A DNA stretch of 42,717 bases. It comes from an uncultured delta proteobacterium. GTDB taxonomy: Bacteria; Desulfobacterota; WTBG01; CAIYCZ01; CAIRTM01. The notes under the pieces were generated by a model, which saw only the letters and a program-made list of their open reading frames with translations, searched no databases and was not told the origin of the DNA. Positions 8,875-19,583 of the stretch are shown here, in pieces. How positions within the stretch are numbered: position 1 is the stretch's first letter; the number at the start of each line of letters is the position of its first letter. The stretch covers positions 1 through 42,717 of the forward strand of contig CAIWCT010000009.1 of assembly GCA_903911225.1 (NCBI GenBank), given 5' to 3'. A program made the translations under genes and the position numbers.

Positions 8875-10863
8875 TTAGATATCTTCTGGTATTGTCCTGC
8901 TTTCTCCGTATTGTAAAATATGATTGATGCGTATCCCTATACCCAGCAAAATCCAGAACACGGGCGCTACAGAAACAACGCTGTCATTAAAAAAACCGGT
9001 AACAAGATAGCCGGTAACCGCGGCAAATATGGCCAGGCCGAAAGAAAAGCAGCTTGTGCTGCCTGTATATCTAAAATAGATGCCCATGCTTGATAGTATA
9101 TACATGCTAAATATTAGCAGTATGCAGAGCAGCGACAGCACCCCCGAGTTCAGTGCCACCTGCACGAACATGTTATGCGGTTTATCAACAAACATGTTCA
9201 GAGTGCTATAACTGATCAGTTTGCCGATATAGTCATCCTGTGGAAAAATCATGGCAAAGGTATCCGGCCCATACCCGAGAAGCAAAGCGTTTTTTACTAA
9301 TGGCAGGGCTCGTGACCAGATATAGCCTCGTGATGAGCCCAGGGCTTCCATGCCGCCAAATCCCCATTTCGCAGGGGTCTTGACATCTACAACTGCTTCT
9401 CGATGGTTGAGAAGCTTGAACCCGCTATCGGTAATAGCCAAATAAAACTTAAGCGGCTTCTGCCAGCCATGCTCTTTTTTAACCAGCTTTATGAGCCGGG
9501 TATTGTTGAGTTGTTCAAAGCCAACGGTAAAATCTTTATACCTCGTATCAATAAAGGTTTTTGCAGCGCCCTCATTCACTAACACCAGATATGCCCCCTC
9601 GGTGTCTTTAAAAAAAAGCTGATTATCGGCACAAGAAATAAGCAGTTTCTGGGTGGAAAATGAAACTACTGCAGTAGCGCCATGTATCTGGACATCTTTT
9701 AAATCCGTATTCAGTGCTTTTGTCGAAGCCGCACTCTGTATCTCCTTCACTAAATACTTTAATTGTGCGGTAATTTTTCCGGGAAGAGCACTGTTTAAAA
9801 TGAAAAAAATTACCAGCATAAGCAGCGCCCCGGCCAGCACGCTTTTCCATTTTCTTATAATAGCATGACGATAAGTCACGGAAATTACAGCAAGCCCAAC
9901 AATGCTTCCCGTGATGCCCGCGCGCGAGCGGCAGCCCAGGAGGGTTACAAACAGTAAGCAGCTCAATGCCAGTGCCCCTGGCCTGGCGTAATTGTTGTGC
10001 AGGCCTATCAGCAAAACCAGCGAAATGGGGAAAAGCATAGCCATATAGCTGCCGACATAATTGCCATGGCCGAGCGTTGCGTAGAGTGTCCCCGGCGGAT
10101 AAATGTTTTTTATTTTGTACAGCGCTGCGGCGGCAGAGTTTTCCAGGAAAACTGATTGCAGTATGTCTACATTACATAATTGCAGGAGGCCTATAGTTCC
10201 AATGAGCGCCGAGGAAATAATCAATGCATAAAAAACAGTCTTTATTTGCTGCTCACCTCCTGCCATGTTTATTGCCAAAAAGCATACGGCCATATAGGAG
10301 AGCAGCACAGGCAGCCCTTCATGCCGGCCCAGAAACCCGACTAATGATATGTCATTATAGTTTGAAAACAAGGTGGAAAGAATCGCCAGTATGCAGTATG
10401 CACACATCGGTATGTAGACATACGTCTTCAATATTTTTTGTTTGCTTTGGAATGTGTAAGCCAGAAAAAAAACAAGGCCCATTACGGCGGCAGCAACAAG
10501 GCAAATCATTTTATAGTAAGAGAAAAAATCAAGGGCCACCCCGGCATGGAAAAAATATTTTACAAAATCATTATTAATGGGCTCTATTTTCAGATACAGT
10601 ATCAATGGCAGCGCAGCTATCACAAAAATGATCATGGCCATATACAAGCATTCCATAATGCTCAACGGGTACGCCTTGTTTTTTTGTGTGTGCACCAGCT
10701 TTTCTCCCTTGAGAAAACGAGCCAAAGCATTTTTCTTTTTTTTGTAACCATCCGCACTGGCGAGCTTTTGCGTAAAGCTTAAAGCAGACAGGCATGGAAT
10801 GCAAGCAGCATATGATAGGCAAAGCGCTGAATGTTTTGCGTGTTTTCTCTTGAAAAACTTCAC
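8875..10863 (-). CDS. O-antigen ligase/polymerase (Wzy/WaaL-like) membrane protein
   Basis: 662 aa, many TM segments; GHGNYVGSYMAMLFPISLVLL, GCRSRAGITGSIVGL and DKPHNMFVQVALNSGVLSLL are typical of the family. Confidence 0.8.
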   Translation of the reverse strand: MKFFKRKHAKHSALCLSYAACIPCLSALSFTQKLASADGYKKKKNALARFLKGEKLVHTQKNKAYPLSIMECLYMAMIIFVIAALPLILYLKIEPINNDFVKYFFHAGVALDFFSYYKMICLVAAAVMGLVFFLAYTFQSKQKILKTYVYIPMCAYCILAILSTLFSNYNDISLVGFLGRHEGLPVLLSYMAVCFLAINMAGGEQQIKTVFYALIISSALIGTIGLLQLCNVDILQSVFLENSAAAALYKIKNIYPPGTLYATLGHGNYVGSYMAMLFPISLVLLIGLHNNYARPGALALSCLLFVTLLGCRSRAGITGSIVGLAVISVTYRHAIIRKWKSVLAGALLMLVIFFILNSALPGKITAQLKYLVKEIQSAASTKALNTDLKDVQIHGATAVVSFSTQKLLISCADNQLFFKDTEGAYLVLVNEGAAKTFIDTRYKDFTVGFEQLNNTRLIKLVKKEHGWQKPLKFYLAITDSGFKLLNHREAVVDVKTPAKWGFGGMEALGSSRGYIWSRALPLVKNALLLGYGPDTFAMIFPQDDYIGKLISYSTLNMFVDKPHNMFVQVALNSGVLSLLCILLIFSMYILSSMGIYFRYTGSTSCFSFGLAIFAAVTGYLVTGFFNDSVVSVAPVFWILLGIGIRINHILQYGESRTIPEDI

Positions 10864-10959
10864 AAAAAAAAGGACAATGATTTTTCTGAAATGCAGCTTC
10901 GCAGGCGATTATTTAAACCGGCAATTTGTCAATGCATATACGCAAGAGGGGGCAGGTAA

Positions 10960-11553
10960 GTGTTCAAACAGAAAAATCGCAGCATGGATTTAATTGTGGC
11001 CCTTTCTGCATGCTGCTTGTTTTCCCCCGTTATCCTGCTGGTTGGCCTGATCCTTTTTGCGCGTTACGGAAACCCCGTTTTTTACCGCGAAAAGCGCAGC
11101 GGTCTTCACGGCAAACCGTTTACCCTGTATAAATTCAAAACGCTGCACAGGGAAGTATGCAGCGTTTCCAGCTCACAGGATATGGCCAACAGAATCAACA
11201 AAAACGACACGCCCCAAACATGCTGCGGGCGCTTGTGCGGCCTGTTAAGGAAATACAGCATTGATGAGCTTCCGCAACTCTGGAATATTTTAATTGGAGA
11301 CATGGCGGTGGTTGGGCCGCGACCAATGCCATTTGAAGAATTGCAGCATCGTTTTGGCCATGATGCCGCAAAGATTTTATCTGTGCGGCCGGGTCTAACA
11401 GGCCTGTGGCAAGTCAGCGGCCGCAATGATCTGAGCCCTGAAGACAGGCGCAGGCTGGAGCTGCTGTATGTCCAGAATCAGAGCGCTGCGCTGGACATAC
11501 GGATTTTGCTGAAAACAGTGGAGGCCGTTTTGTCAGGCCGCGGTGCATATTGA
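10960..11553 (+). CDS. Undecaprenyl-phosphate sugar phosphotransferase (bacterial sugar transferase)
   Basis: FYREKRSGLHGKPFTLYKFKTLH, RKYSIDELPQLWNILIGDMAVVGPRPMPFEE, RPGLTGLWQVSGRNDLS. Confidence 0.93.
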   Translation: MFKQKNRSMDLIVALSACCLFSPVILLVGLILFARYGNPVFYREKRSGLHGKPFTLYKFKTLHREVCSVSSSQDMANRINKNDTPQTCCGRLCGLLRKYSIDELPQLWNILIGDMAVVGPRPMPFEELQHRFGHDAAKILSVRPGLTGLWQVSGRNDLSPEDRRRLELLYVQNQSAALDIRILLKTVEAVLSGRGAY

Positions 11554-11564
11554 GGCCGACTGGC

Positions 11565-12767
11565 ATGAAAATTCTCCACCTGCTGAAATGGCTGTCACCC
11601 GGATTGAATTCTGGGGGTAAAATCAGGTCCTGCGAGCTTGGGAAAATACTGGCCTCTTTTGCCGACGTTGATGCCATCGGTTTTTCGCCGGATCATGAGC
11701 CTTTCGAAGCAACCGGGCGGGATGTGCTGCCGTATCGAAATTTATTTCCTATACCACTGACAAGGTCCATTTTCGATTTCACCTGCTGCATAACAGGTGT
11801 GCTCAAGGGCCGTTCGCTGCGCTCCTCTCGTTTTTACGACCGCTACTACCGCAGGACACTGGAGCAGGTGCTGACGCAAAACCACTACGATGCCATTCAG
11901 GTTGAAGAACTGCCCATGATGAGCATGCTTGTGCCTCTCGGGCTGAAACAGCCGATAGTCTATAGCGCTCATAATGTAGAATCGGAATTATCTGAAGGCA
12001 TCTTTAAAAACAGCAGTATTTTTTTGCGGCTGCTGGCGGCGATGGAAAAAAGGCTTACGCAATGCGAAGAGGCCGCTGCGCTGCAGGCTGCCCGATTCTG
12101 TTTTGCAGTTTCCGATAATGATAAAAAGAAATTCCTGCAGCTCTGTGGCAGCAGCGCCCCGCCGATTCACGTCATCCCGAACTGTGCGTGCGACAGATTT
12201 CGGCCATCATCTGCAGCGCTGCCTAAAAAGGAAATTATTGCAACCGGCTGCTTTGGCTGGCGCCCCAATGCTCAGGGCATCCGGTGGTTTGCCGAGCAGG
12301 TAGTGCCTTATCTGAAAAAGAGTTTGCCCGGCCACTGCGTGCGCATTGTGGGCAGCGACATTGGCGGGCATCTTGCCCGCAGGCTCGACCGCAGCGGCTG
12401 CTCGGTCAGCCGGGATGTTCCGGACATTCTTCCCTTTTTTCAGGAAGCCAGCGTGCTGGCTGTGCCGCTGCATGTGGGCGGGGGCACACGGATTAAAATC
12501 ATAGAAGCCTGGGCAGCAGGGTTGCCGGTGGTTTCCACTTTTGCGGGCGCAGACGGCCTGGAGTATAACCCCGGTTCCGATATCTTAATTGCCGACAGCC
12601 CTGAATATTTTGCTGCTCTGGTGCACAAGGTCGCAACAGATGACACTGTGTACAAAATATTAAGAATAGGCGGTTTAAAAAGAGCTGAAAAGCTCAGATG
12701 GTCACAGCTGAGAACAAAAATTGAAACTGTCTATGACAAAGCATTAATAAATACGAAGGGTTTGTGA
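11565..12767 (+). CDS. Glycosyltransferase (GT4/GT1-like fold)
   Basis: Start chosen at MKILHLLKWLSPGLNSGGKIR. VYSAHNVESEL, GCFGWRPNAQGIRWFAEQVVP, VGGGTRIKIIEAWAAGLPVVSTFAGADGL. Confidence 0.88.
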   Translation: MKILHLLKWLSPGLNSGGKIRSCELGKILASFADVDAIGFSPDHEPFEATGRDVLPYRNLFPIPLTRSIFDFTCCITGVLKGRSLRSSRFYDRYYRRTLEQVLTQNHYDAIQVEELPMMSMLVPLGLKQPIVYSAHNVESELSEGIFKNSSIFLRLLAAMEKRLTQCEEAAALQAARFCFAVSDNDKKKFLQLCGSSAPPIHVIPNCACDRFRPSSAALPKKEIIATGCFGWRPNAQGIRWFAEQVVPYLKKSLPGHCVRIVGSDIGGHLARRLDRSGCSVSRDVPDILPFFQEASVLAVPLHVGGGTRIKIIEAWAAGLPVVSTFAGADGLEYNPGSDILIADSPEYFAALVHKVATDDTVYKILRIGGLKRAEKLRWSQLRTKIETVYDKALINTKGL

Positions 12768-12872
12768 TCGGAATGTGCTGTTTGCCCCAGCCTTGCAGGC
12801 GGGTGAGCCTCACATGCGGATCGCCCCGTTTTGCGGCCTTTAGATAAAAGCTTTTGCACAAATGAGCCCACC

Positions 12873-14009
12873 ATGCGAATAGCCGTAAATACGCGCTCTC
12901 TAATCAATAATAAAATTGACGGTATAGGCAGGGTTACCCGTGAGGTATTCAGTGATATGACCCGCCGGCATCCGGAGCATGAATTTATTTTTATTTTCGA
13001 CAGGCCCTTTCCCCGGGAGTTCATTTTTGCAGATAACATTACACCGGTGGTTACGGCGCTTCCCGCCCGGCATCCCATTTTGTGGTATCTCTGGTTTGAA
13101 TATGCCGTGCCCCGGCTGCTAAAAAAACACCGCGCTGATATTTTTGTGTCACCCGACGGCTTTTTGCCGCTGGCAGGTCACCTGCCTTCAGTTGCCGTGA
13201 TGCACGATATTAATTTTTATCATTATCCAAAAAATCTGCCCCGTGTGTTCAGCCTGTATTACAATTATTTTTTTCCTAAATACGCGCTGAAAGCTTCCCG
13301 CATTGCAACCGTTTCAAACTTCTCCAAGCACAACATTATGGAGGCGTACGGCCTGCCGTCGGAGAAAATTGATGTCATCGGCTGTGGCGCGGGCAGCATT
13401 TTTAAGCCATTGGAGGATGGGCCGCAGCATGCCGTACGCCGGATATTCACCGCCGGTAGGCCCTATTTTCTCTATGTCGGGTCACTGCATCCGCGAAAAA
13501 ATATCACCGGGCTGTTGCATGCCTTTGATGCATTTAAAAACGCCTATGATTCAGACATTGCCCTGGTCCTGGCCGGGCCTGCCATGTTCAAAACAGGCGA
13601 TATCCAGCATGCCTATGCCCAGATGAAACACCAGGCCGATGTTGTCTTCACCGGGCCGGTCAGCGAGGAACATCTGGCCGGGCTGTATGGAGCCGCACTT
13701 GCTTTGACTTTTGTTCCTGTTTTTGAAGGGTTTGGCCTTCCCATCATCGAAGCAATGAACTGCCATGTGCCGGTAATTGCCTCTAATCGGACGTCAATGC
13801 CGGAAGTGTGCGATACTGCGGCTCTGCTTGTAAACCCCGAATCTCTTAGTGAGATTGTCACGGCAATGGCAGCGCTGGCGTTTAATGCAAACCTGCGCGC
13901 CATATTGATAGAGGCGGGCAGAGCGCGGGCGCAACACTTTAGCTGGCAGAAAACATCCGTGCTGCTGTGGAACTGCATCCATAAGGTGCTTGAGTCAAAC
14001 CATGCTTGA
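12873..14009 (+). CDS. Glycosyltransferase family 4-like
   Basis: MRIAVNTRSLINNKIDGIGRVTREV, FLYVGSLHPRKNITGLLHAF, VPVFEGFGLPIIEAMNCHVPVIASNRTSMPEV. Confidence 0.93.
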   Translation: MRIAVNTRSLINNKIDGIGRVTREVFSDMTRRHPEHEFIFIFDRPFPREFIFADNITPVVTALPARHPILWYLWFEYAVPRLLKKHRADIFVSPDGFLPLAGHLPSVAVMHDINFYHYPKNLPRVFSLYYNYFFPKYALKASRIATVSNFSKHNIMEAYGLPSEKIDVIGCGAGSIFKPLEDGPQHAVRRIFTAGRPYFLYVGSLHPRKNITGLLHAFDAFKNAYDSDIALVLAGPAMFKTGDIQHAYAQMKHQADVVFTGPVSEEHLAGLYGAALALTFVPVFEGFGLPIIEAMNCHVPVIASNRTSMPEVCDTAALLVNPESLSEIVTAMAALAFNANLRAILIEAGRARAQHFSWQKTSVLLWNCIHKVLESNHA

Positions 14010-15195
14010 AATAGTATTGTGGTCAATGATTATTGTGATTCTGTATTCCTATATAGGCTATGGGATCGCTCTGTTTTTATATGGCAGGCTGGCCGCCGTC
14101 CCTGAGAGTTCAGAAGAAGGGGCTACCAGCAACTGCTGCGAACCGCATGTATGTCTTTTGGTGGCATCATATAATGAAGGGCCATGGATTGAAAAAAAAA
14201 TCCGCAACTGTCTGCAGCTGGATTATCCGCCGGAAAAGCTCAGCATATGCTGGGTCACCGACGGCTCCGATGACAATTCGGTCAGCCTGCTGCAAGGCCA
14301 TCCCCGGATTCTGCATCTTCATCAACCCGAGCGCATGGGTAAAATTGCAGCCGTCAACAGGGGCATGGCATATATTGATGCCGAGATCGTTATTTTTTCA
14401 GATGCTAATTCAATGCTTGCGCCTCAGTCAGTCAGGAGCATACTAGGCCATTTTCAAAACCCGCATGTGGGCTGCGTAGCCGGAGAAAAAAGAATTCATG
14501 CCCAAGGCCAGGATGAAGCGGCAGCTTCAGGTGAAGGCCTGTACTGGCGTTACGAATCATGGATAAAAAAACAGGAGTCACGGATTGGTTCCTGCGTAGG
14601 TGCGGCAGGTGAATTGTTTGCCATTCGGCGCAGCCTTTTTAATGATGTAGAAGAAGATACGCTGATTGAGGATTTTGTTATTTCCATGCGTATTGCCATG
14701 CGCGGCTATACAATCGATTACTGCCCGCAGGCATATACGTCCGAATCCGCATCAGCCACTATTGCCGAAGAATTCAAGCGGAAAACAAGGATTGCGGCGG
14801 GTAATTTTCAATCTCTGGTACGAATCCCCCAACTGCTGAACCCTGTTCGACATGGACTGCTGGCCGTGCAGTACATTTCACACAAATTTTTACGTTCTTT
14901 TATCATACCGTTTCTGCTGCCGGCATTGCTGCCGATCAACTTCTCACTGCTGCGCCAAAGCACTTTTTTGCCTCAGTATGTCTATGATGGTCTGCTGGGG
15001 CTCCAGATCCTTTTTTATGGCCTTGCCCTTATTGGTAAAATTTTTGAAAACCGCAGAGTGTCATCGCGGTTCTTTTTTATTGCTTATTATGTGGTTATGA
15101 TGAATGTGGCAAGCATTGTCGGCTGTTATCGCTATGCAGCCGGGAAGCAGTCGGTGAAATGGGAAAAAGCGCTCAGGAAAGACGGCTCATGTTAA
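13990..15195 (+). CDS. Glycosyltransferase family 2
   Basis: VCLLVASYNEGPWIEKKIRNCLQLDYPPEKLSICWVTDGSDDNS, IVIFSDANSMLAPQSVRSI. Start may be 14002 (MLEIVLW). Confidence 0.92.
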   Translation: MSQTMLEIVLWSMIIVILYSYIGYGIALFLYGRLAAVPESSEEGATSNCCEPHVCLLVASYNEGPWIEKKIRNCLQLDYPPEKLSICWVTDGSDDNSVSLLQGHPRILHLHQPERMGKIAAVNRGMAYIDAEIVIFSDANSMLAPQSVRSILGHFQNPHVGCVAGEKRIHAQGQDEAAASGEGLYWRYESWIKKQESRIGSCVGAAGELFAIRRSLFNDVEEDTLIEDFVISMRIAMRGYTIDYCPQAYTSESASATIAEEFKRKTRIAAGNFQSLVRIPQLLNPVRHGLLAVQYISHKFLRSFIIPFLLPALLPINFSLLRQSTFLPQYVYDGLLGLQILFYGLALIGKIFENRRVSSRFFFIAYYVVMMNVASIVGCYRYAAGKQSVKWEKALRKDGSC

Positions 15196-16508
15196 ATAAA
15201 AAATGCATGGCAACACAGCCCGGCAGTTATATTTCAGGTGGGCTGTACATCGTATTTATTTTGTCTGCTTTAGCCCTGGAAGTAGAGATGTTCAGATTGC
15301 CCGTTTTCCCTTTTACTCAGAATCTGTCAACAGCTGTTGCGGCTATGACTCTGGGGATGATCGTGCCTTTTTTCTTCCCCTCTGATTTTTTTGATTATGT
15401 CAAAACAAACCGTTTGTTTTTACTGCTAGCCGGAATCTTTCTTGTCTCCGGCTTTTTTTCAGCAATATATTCGCCCTTTTCAAAAGCATATGCAGTCAAG
15501 GGACTCGTGCGGTACGTATATATTATCGGGGCATCGTTTGTGCTTGTTTTTTTATGCTGGATTAACCCCAGATTAAGTCTGTTTTTTTTAAAAACCGTTG
15601 CCTGTATAACAGTAATTCTGGGAGTCATTTCCATTATTGAAGCAAACAATGCCTATGTGGCAACAGGGCTCGCAGATTTTTTCAGACATGGCCAGTATGA
15701 AATGATTCAGGGGCGTTTCAGGCCGTCTGCGACTGTGCTCCATCCCAATATACTGGGATGTTTGATGTCCATAGGCGTACTCATTCTTGTCTGCCTGAAA
15801 GTGTACGGACACATTGGCCGCAGCTTGTTTTTTTTGTCGATCAGCATACTTGGCGTGAGCATAGCCTTTGCAAGCTCCCGCAATTCAATTTTAGTGCTGA
15901 CAGTGCCCCTGTTCTTCCTGCTGTTTAACCGCAAAACTATGAAAACATTACTCATGGCACTTCTTGTCATAGCGGCATGCATAACTGTCAATCCCGCTTC
16001 AACAGCACGATTCTTTGAGCTTGGCACTACTATTGAGACACAAAGCACCTCCGCTACAAGCGAATACCATTTTGTTAAAACCCGTTTGCTGCTGTGGAAA
16101 AGCGCCCTCATGATGTTGAGCGACCATCCAGCCCTGGGCATTGGGCCGGGCAGGTATAATGAAGCGCTGAAAGCCTATGCCCCCAATAATCTGCCTGAAG
16201 CCGAGATGTATAAAATTGATAAACAATTTCTAAACGCCCACAATGGCATGCTCAACCTGCTGGCTGAATTCGGCCTTGCCGGCGCACTGTCGGCAGCCCT
16301 TATCTTTTTGGTGCTGTTCGGCAATATTTTCACATTCTACCGCTTGCCTCCATTTCAGCCAGCCCATGCCATCATTCTTGGATTCTTGATATCATTTGTT
16401 TCCGATGCTTTTTTTTACAGTTTTTTTTATACGATTCTGTTTGTATCGATAGCGCTCATGTTCAGCAATAGAAAGTGCGCTCCCTTTTTAAATAATACTT
16501 CAGGATGA
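15159..16508 (+). CDS. O-antigen ligase family membrane protein
   Basis: RFRPSATVLHPNILGCLMSIGVLILV, SSRNSILVLTVPLFF, HPALGIGPGRYNEAL, NAHNGMLNLLAEFGLAGAL. Start may be 15189. Confidence 0.85.
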   Translation: MGKSAQERRLMLNKKCMATQPGSYISGGLYIVFILSALALEVEMFRLPVFPFTQNLSTAVAAMTLGMIVPFFFPSDFFDYVKTNRLFLLLAGIFLVSGFFSAIYSPFSKAYAVKGLVRYVYIIGASFVLVFLCWINPRLSLFFLKTVACITVILGVISIIEANNAYVATGLADFFRHGQYEMIQGRFRPSATVLHPNILGCLMSIGVLILVCLKVYGHIGRSLFFLSISILGVSIAFASSRNSILVLTVPLFFLLFNRKTMKTLLMALLVIAACITVNPASTARFFELGTTIETQSTSATSEYHFVKTRLLLWKSALMMLSDHPALGIGPGRYNEALKAYAPNNLPEAEMYKIDKQFLNAHNGMLNLLAEFGLAGALSAALIFLVLFGNIFTFYRLPPFQPAHAIILGFLISFVSDAFFYSFFYTILFVSIALMFSNRKCAPFLNNTSG

Positions 16509-17845
16509 TTGCGGCTTTCATACACGTGAAAAATTTTATTACAAAAAAAATTACGGGCCTCCTTTCAGATGCAAACTTGAGGGAAATGGCTGTCGGCAGC
16601 AGTTATGTGCTTAAAATTCAGCTGCTGGGCGTCGTGTCAACATATCTTTTTTTCCTTATTGTGTCCCGAAAATTCGGACCGGAAGCTGTCGGCATATTCA
16701 ATATTGCCTATACGCTGCTGTTTGTGCTGGTTATGCTGGCCAAGCTTGGTATGGATAATGCGCTGGTTGTATTTATAACCGCAGCAATAAAAGACGCACT
16801 GCCTGCAAAAGGTGCCTCCATATATTATGCATGCATGCGGCTTGTTATTGCCGTCGGGTTGGCCCTTGCGGTGCTCACCTATCTGGTTGCCCCTTTACTG
16901 GCGGAACTGTTTAAAAACGATCAGCTTCTTGTTCCCCTGCGGATAATGGCCTGCCTGCTTGTGCCCTTTCTTTTTTCCAATCTCACCGCTCATGCCCTGC
17001 GCGGCTTCGGGTATATTCGCGATTTTGCATTGTTCCAAAACTCTAATTATTTCCTGGTAGCGATCATACTAATCCTTGCAGGCCAGTCCTATATCCACAA
17101 TAACTATCTGCCTGAATATGCCTGGGCGGGAGCCGTTTGCCTTGGTTTTTTTATATCCCTGTATCTGGTCGCACGGCGCATTAAAGGATATCGATCCCGT
17201 GCTTTTTTCCACATTTCTTATCGAAAAATGTTGACGGTATCAATGCCCATGCTGCTGACAAGCTCAATGTTTACAATGCTGAGCTGGACAGATACGCTCT
17301 TTTTAGGCTACTACTGTCCGGAGTCGGATGTAGGCATTTACAATGTCGTTAAGAAAATTTCATTGCTCATCACGATCTCACTGTTTGCGGTTAATGCAAT
17401 AGCCGAAAAGCAGTTTGCACGCTTTTATGTTCAGCACGATACAGAGGCTTTAAAGCGGTTGGGGCTTCAAATTGCCTGGGTCAACACCTTGTGTGCTGCG
17501 CCCATATTCCTGGCGATAGCGCTGTTCCCCCTTTTTTTTATTAATTTTTTCGGCCCGGATTTTTCTGCAGGCAAGCTGTCGCTGATAATACTCTGCGTGA
17601 CGCAATTGTGCAGCGCCATCTGCGGATCGGTATTGAATCTGCTCAATATGGCCGGCCATGAACGCGTTGTGAGCCGCATCCTCACCGGGGCCACACTTGC
17701 AAACCTGGGCTTAAATATCTGGCTGATACCACTTCTGGGTATGCATGGCGCAGCCATCTCTTCGCTGGTGTCGACACTGGGCTGGGGCTTGGCGGGGTTA
17801 TATTATGTGAGAAAACATTTCAAATTCTGGATGCTGCCCTGTTAG
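16505..17845 (+). CDS. Polysaccharide flippase (Wzx/MATE-like)
   Basis: GSSYVLKIQLLGVVSTYLFFLIVSRKFGPEAVGIFNIAYTLLFVLVMLAKLGMDNALV; about 12 TM segments. Confidence 0.88.
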   Translation: MIAAFIHVKNFITKKITGLLSDANLREMAVGSSYVLKIQLLGVVSTYLFFLIVSRKFGPEAVGIFNIAYTLLFVLVMLAKLGMDNALVVFITAAIKDALPAKGASIYYACMRLVIAVGLALAVLTYLVAPLLAELFKNDQLLVPLRIMACLLVPFLFSNLTAHALRGFGYIRDFALFQNSNYFLVAIILILAGQSYIHNNYLPEYAWAGAVCLGFFISLYLVARRIKGYRSRAFFHISYRKMLTVSMPMLLTSSMFTMLSWTDTLFLGYYCPESDVGIYNVVKKISLLITISLFAVNAIAEKQFARFYVQHDTEALKRLGLQIAWVNTLCAAPIFLAIALFPLFFINFFGPDFSAGKLSLIILCVTQLCSAICGSVLNLLNMAGHERVVSRILTGATLANLGLNIWLIPLLGMHGAAISSLVSTLGWGLAGLYYVRKHFKFWMLPC

Positions 17846-17850
17846 CTTTT

Positions 17851-17891
17851 ACCAAAAAAGCCCTGCAGATATGCTGCAGGGCTTTTTTGGT
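17851..17891. terminator. Bidirectional Rho-independent terminator between convergent genes
   Basis: Perfect 18-bp stem ACCAAAAAAGCCCTGCAG-ATATG-CTGCAGGGCTTTTTTGGT. Confidence 0.93.
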
Positions 17892-17905
17892 AAATTAAAA
17901 TTAAC

Positions 17906-19459
17906 TTACACGGGAATATTGCCGTGTTTTTTGGCCGGACGGTATTCGCGCTTATTGCGCATGGCATCCAGTGCATTAATCAGCACCTTGCGGGTTTCCG
18001 CAGGCACCAGTACCGAATCGACATAGCCCCGCGCCGCAGCGATATAGGGATTGTTGAAAAGGGTGCGGTACTCGTCGATTTTTTCCTTGCGCTTTGCCTT
18101 GGGATCTTCGGCAGCCTTGATCTCCGAGCGGTGAATGATATTTGCAGCGCCCTCCGCTCCCATGACCGCGATCTCGGCCGACGGCCAGGCATAGACAAAG
18201 TCGGCGCCCAGATGCTTGGAGCACATGGCGATATAAGCGCCGCCATAGGCCTTGCGGGTGATGAGCGTCATCTTGGGAACGGTGGCCTCAGAGTAGCACC
18301 ACAGAAGCTTGGCGCCGTGCCGGATGATGCCGCTCCACTCCTGATCGGTGCCGGGCAGATAGCCGGGCACATCCACTAGGGTGAGCAGCGGAATATTGAA
18401 GGCGTCGCAAAAGCGGATAAAGCGCGTGGCCTTATCCGATGCGTGGACATCAAGAGCGCCGCCCATGACCATGGGCTGGTTGGCGATGATGCCGATAACG
18501 TCGCCGTTAAGACGGGCGAAGCACACCACGATATTTTGCGCAAAAAGTTCATGGGGCTCGAAGAAAACACCATTGTCAACTATGGAGGAAATGACATCCT
18601 TTATATCATAGGGCTGGCTTGGGTTGTCGGGAATAAGCGTGTTGAGTTCTGTGCATTCCCGGTCGGGGCTGTCGCCGGTGTCGGCATGGGGCGCATCTTC
18701 CATATTGTTTGATGGGATGTAGGAGAGCAGTTCCTTGATCATATCAAGGGCATGAGCATCGTTCTCAGCGGCAAACTGTGCCACGCCGCTTTTTGTGTTA
18801 TGCACAATGGCGCCGCCAAGGCCTTCATGGTCGGTTTCTTCACCGGTAACTGATTTGATGACTTCGGGGCCGGTGATATACATATAGCTCGAATTTTTCA
18901 CCATGAAGATAAAGTCTGTCATGGCAGGTGAGTACACCGCGCCGCCGGCTGTAGGGCCCATAATGCAGGTTATTTGAGGAATGACGCCGGAAGCGGCCGA
19001 GTTGCGGAAAAATATTTCACCGAAGCCGAACAGCGCATCGATGCCTTCCTGAATGCGGGCGCCGCCTGAATCGTTAAGGCCCACGCAGGGCGCCCCTGCT
19101 TTCATGGCAAGGTCCATCACCTTGGTAATTTTTTTTGCATGCATTTCCCCGAGCGTTCCACCGCGGGCCGTGAAGTCCTGCGCGTAAGCATACACGGTGC
19201 GGCCGTTCACTTTGCCGAAGCCCGTGATGACAGCATCGGCCGGTATGTCGGTTGTGGGCATGTCGAAATATCCGCAGCGGTGCTGCACAAACATATCTAC
19301 TTCCTGAAACGTTTCCGGATCAAACAGATAGCTGAGGCGCTCCCGCGCCGTCATTTTGCCTTTTGACTTCTGGCTGTCAATGCCTTTGGCACCACCCATC
19401 TGTCGTACTTTTTCTTTTTTCTGCAGCAATGCTTCAATTTTTTCCGTTATTACGCCCAT
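17906..19459 (-). CDS. Acyl-CoA (propionyl/methylmalonyl-CoA) carboxylase carboxyltransferase subunit
   Basis: MTARERLSYLFDPETFQEVDMFV, GLNDSGGARIQEGIDALFGFGEIFFRN, VDVPGYLPGTDQEWSGIIRHGAKLLW. Confidence 0.95.
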   Translation of the reverse strand: MGVITEKIEALLQKKEKVRQMGGAKGIDSQKSKGKMTARERLSYLFDPETFQEVDMFVQHRCGYFDMPTTDIPADAVITGFGKVNGRTVYAYAQDFTARGGTLGEMHAKKITKVMDLAMKAGAPCVGLNDSGGARIQEGIDALFGFGEIFFRNSAASGVIPQITCIMGPTAGGAVYSPAMTDFIFMVKNSSYMYITGPEVIKSVTGEETDHEGLGGAIVHNTKSGVAQFAAENDAHALDMIKELLSYIPSNNMEDAPHADTGDSPDRECTELNTLIPDNPSQPYDIKDVISSIVDNGVFFEPHELFAQNIVVCFARLNGDVIGIIANQPMVMGGALDVHASDKATRFIRFCDAFNIPLLTLVDVPGYLPGTDQEWSGIIRHGAKLLWCYSEATVPKMTLITRKAYGGAYIAMCSKHLGADFVYAWPSAEIAVMGAEGAANIIHRSEIKAAEDPKAKRKEKIDEYRTLFNNPYIAAARGYVDSVLVPAETRKVLINALDAMRNKREYRPAKKHGNIPV

Positions 19460-19583
19460 AATTCTATCTCCTTTTATGCCCGACAGGTATATAGCTTCTG
19501 CAATGTTGCTTTTAATTTATGCAGTTTACATGGATTTTCAAAAGATTGTCAAGAAAAACAGCCGTGGAAGATAGCCTCCGGTT

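Noticed and set aside
7337-8916. Plus-strand ORFs 7418-7690, 7501-7881 and 8434-8916
   Set aside because: Antisense to the MopE-like gene; the repetitive VAVAVIIDAGA pattern is a reading of the Asp-rich repeats in reverse.
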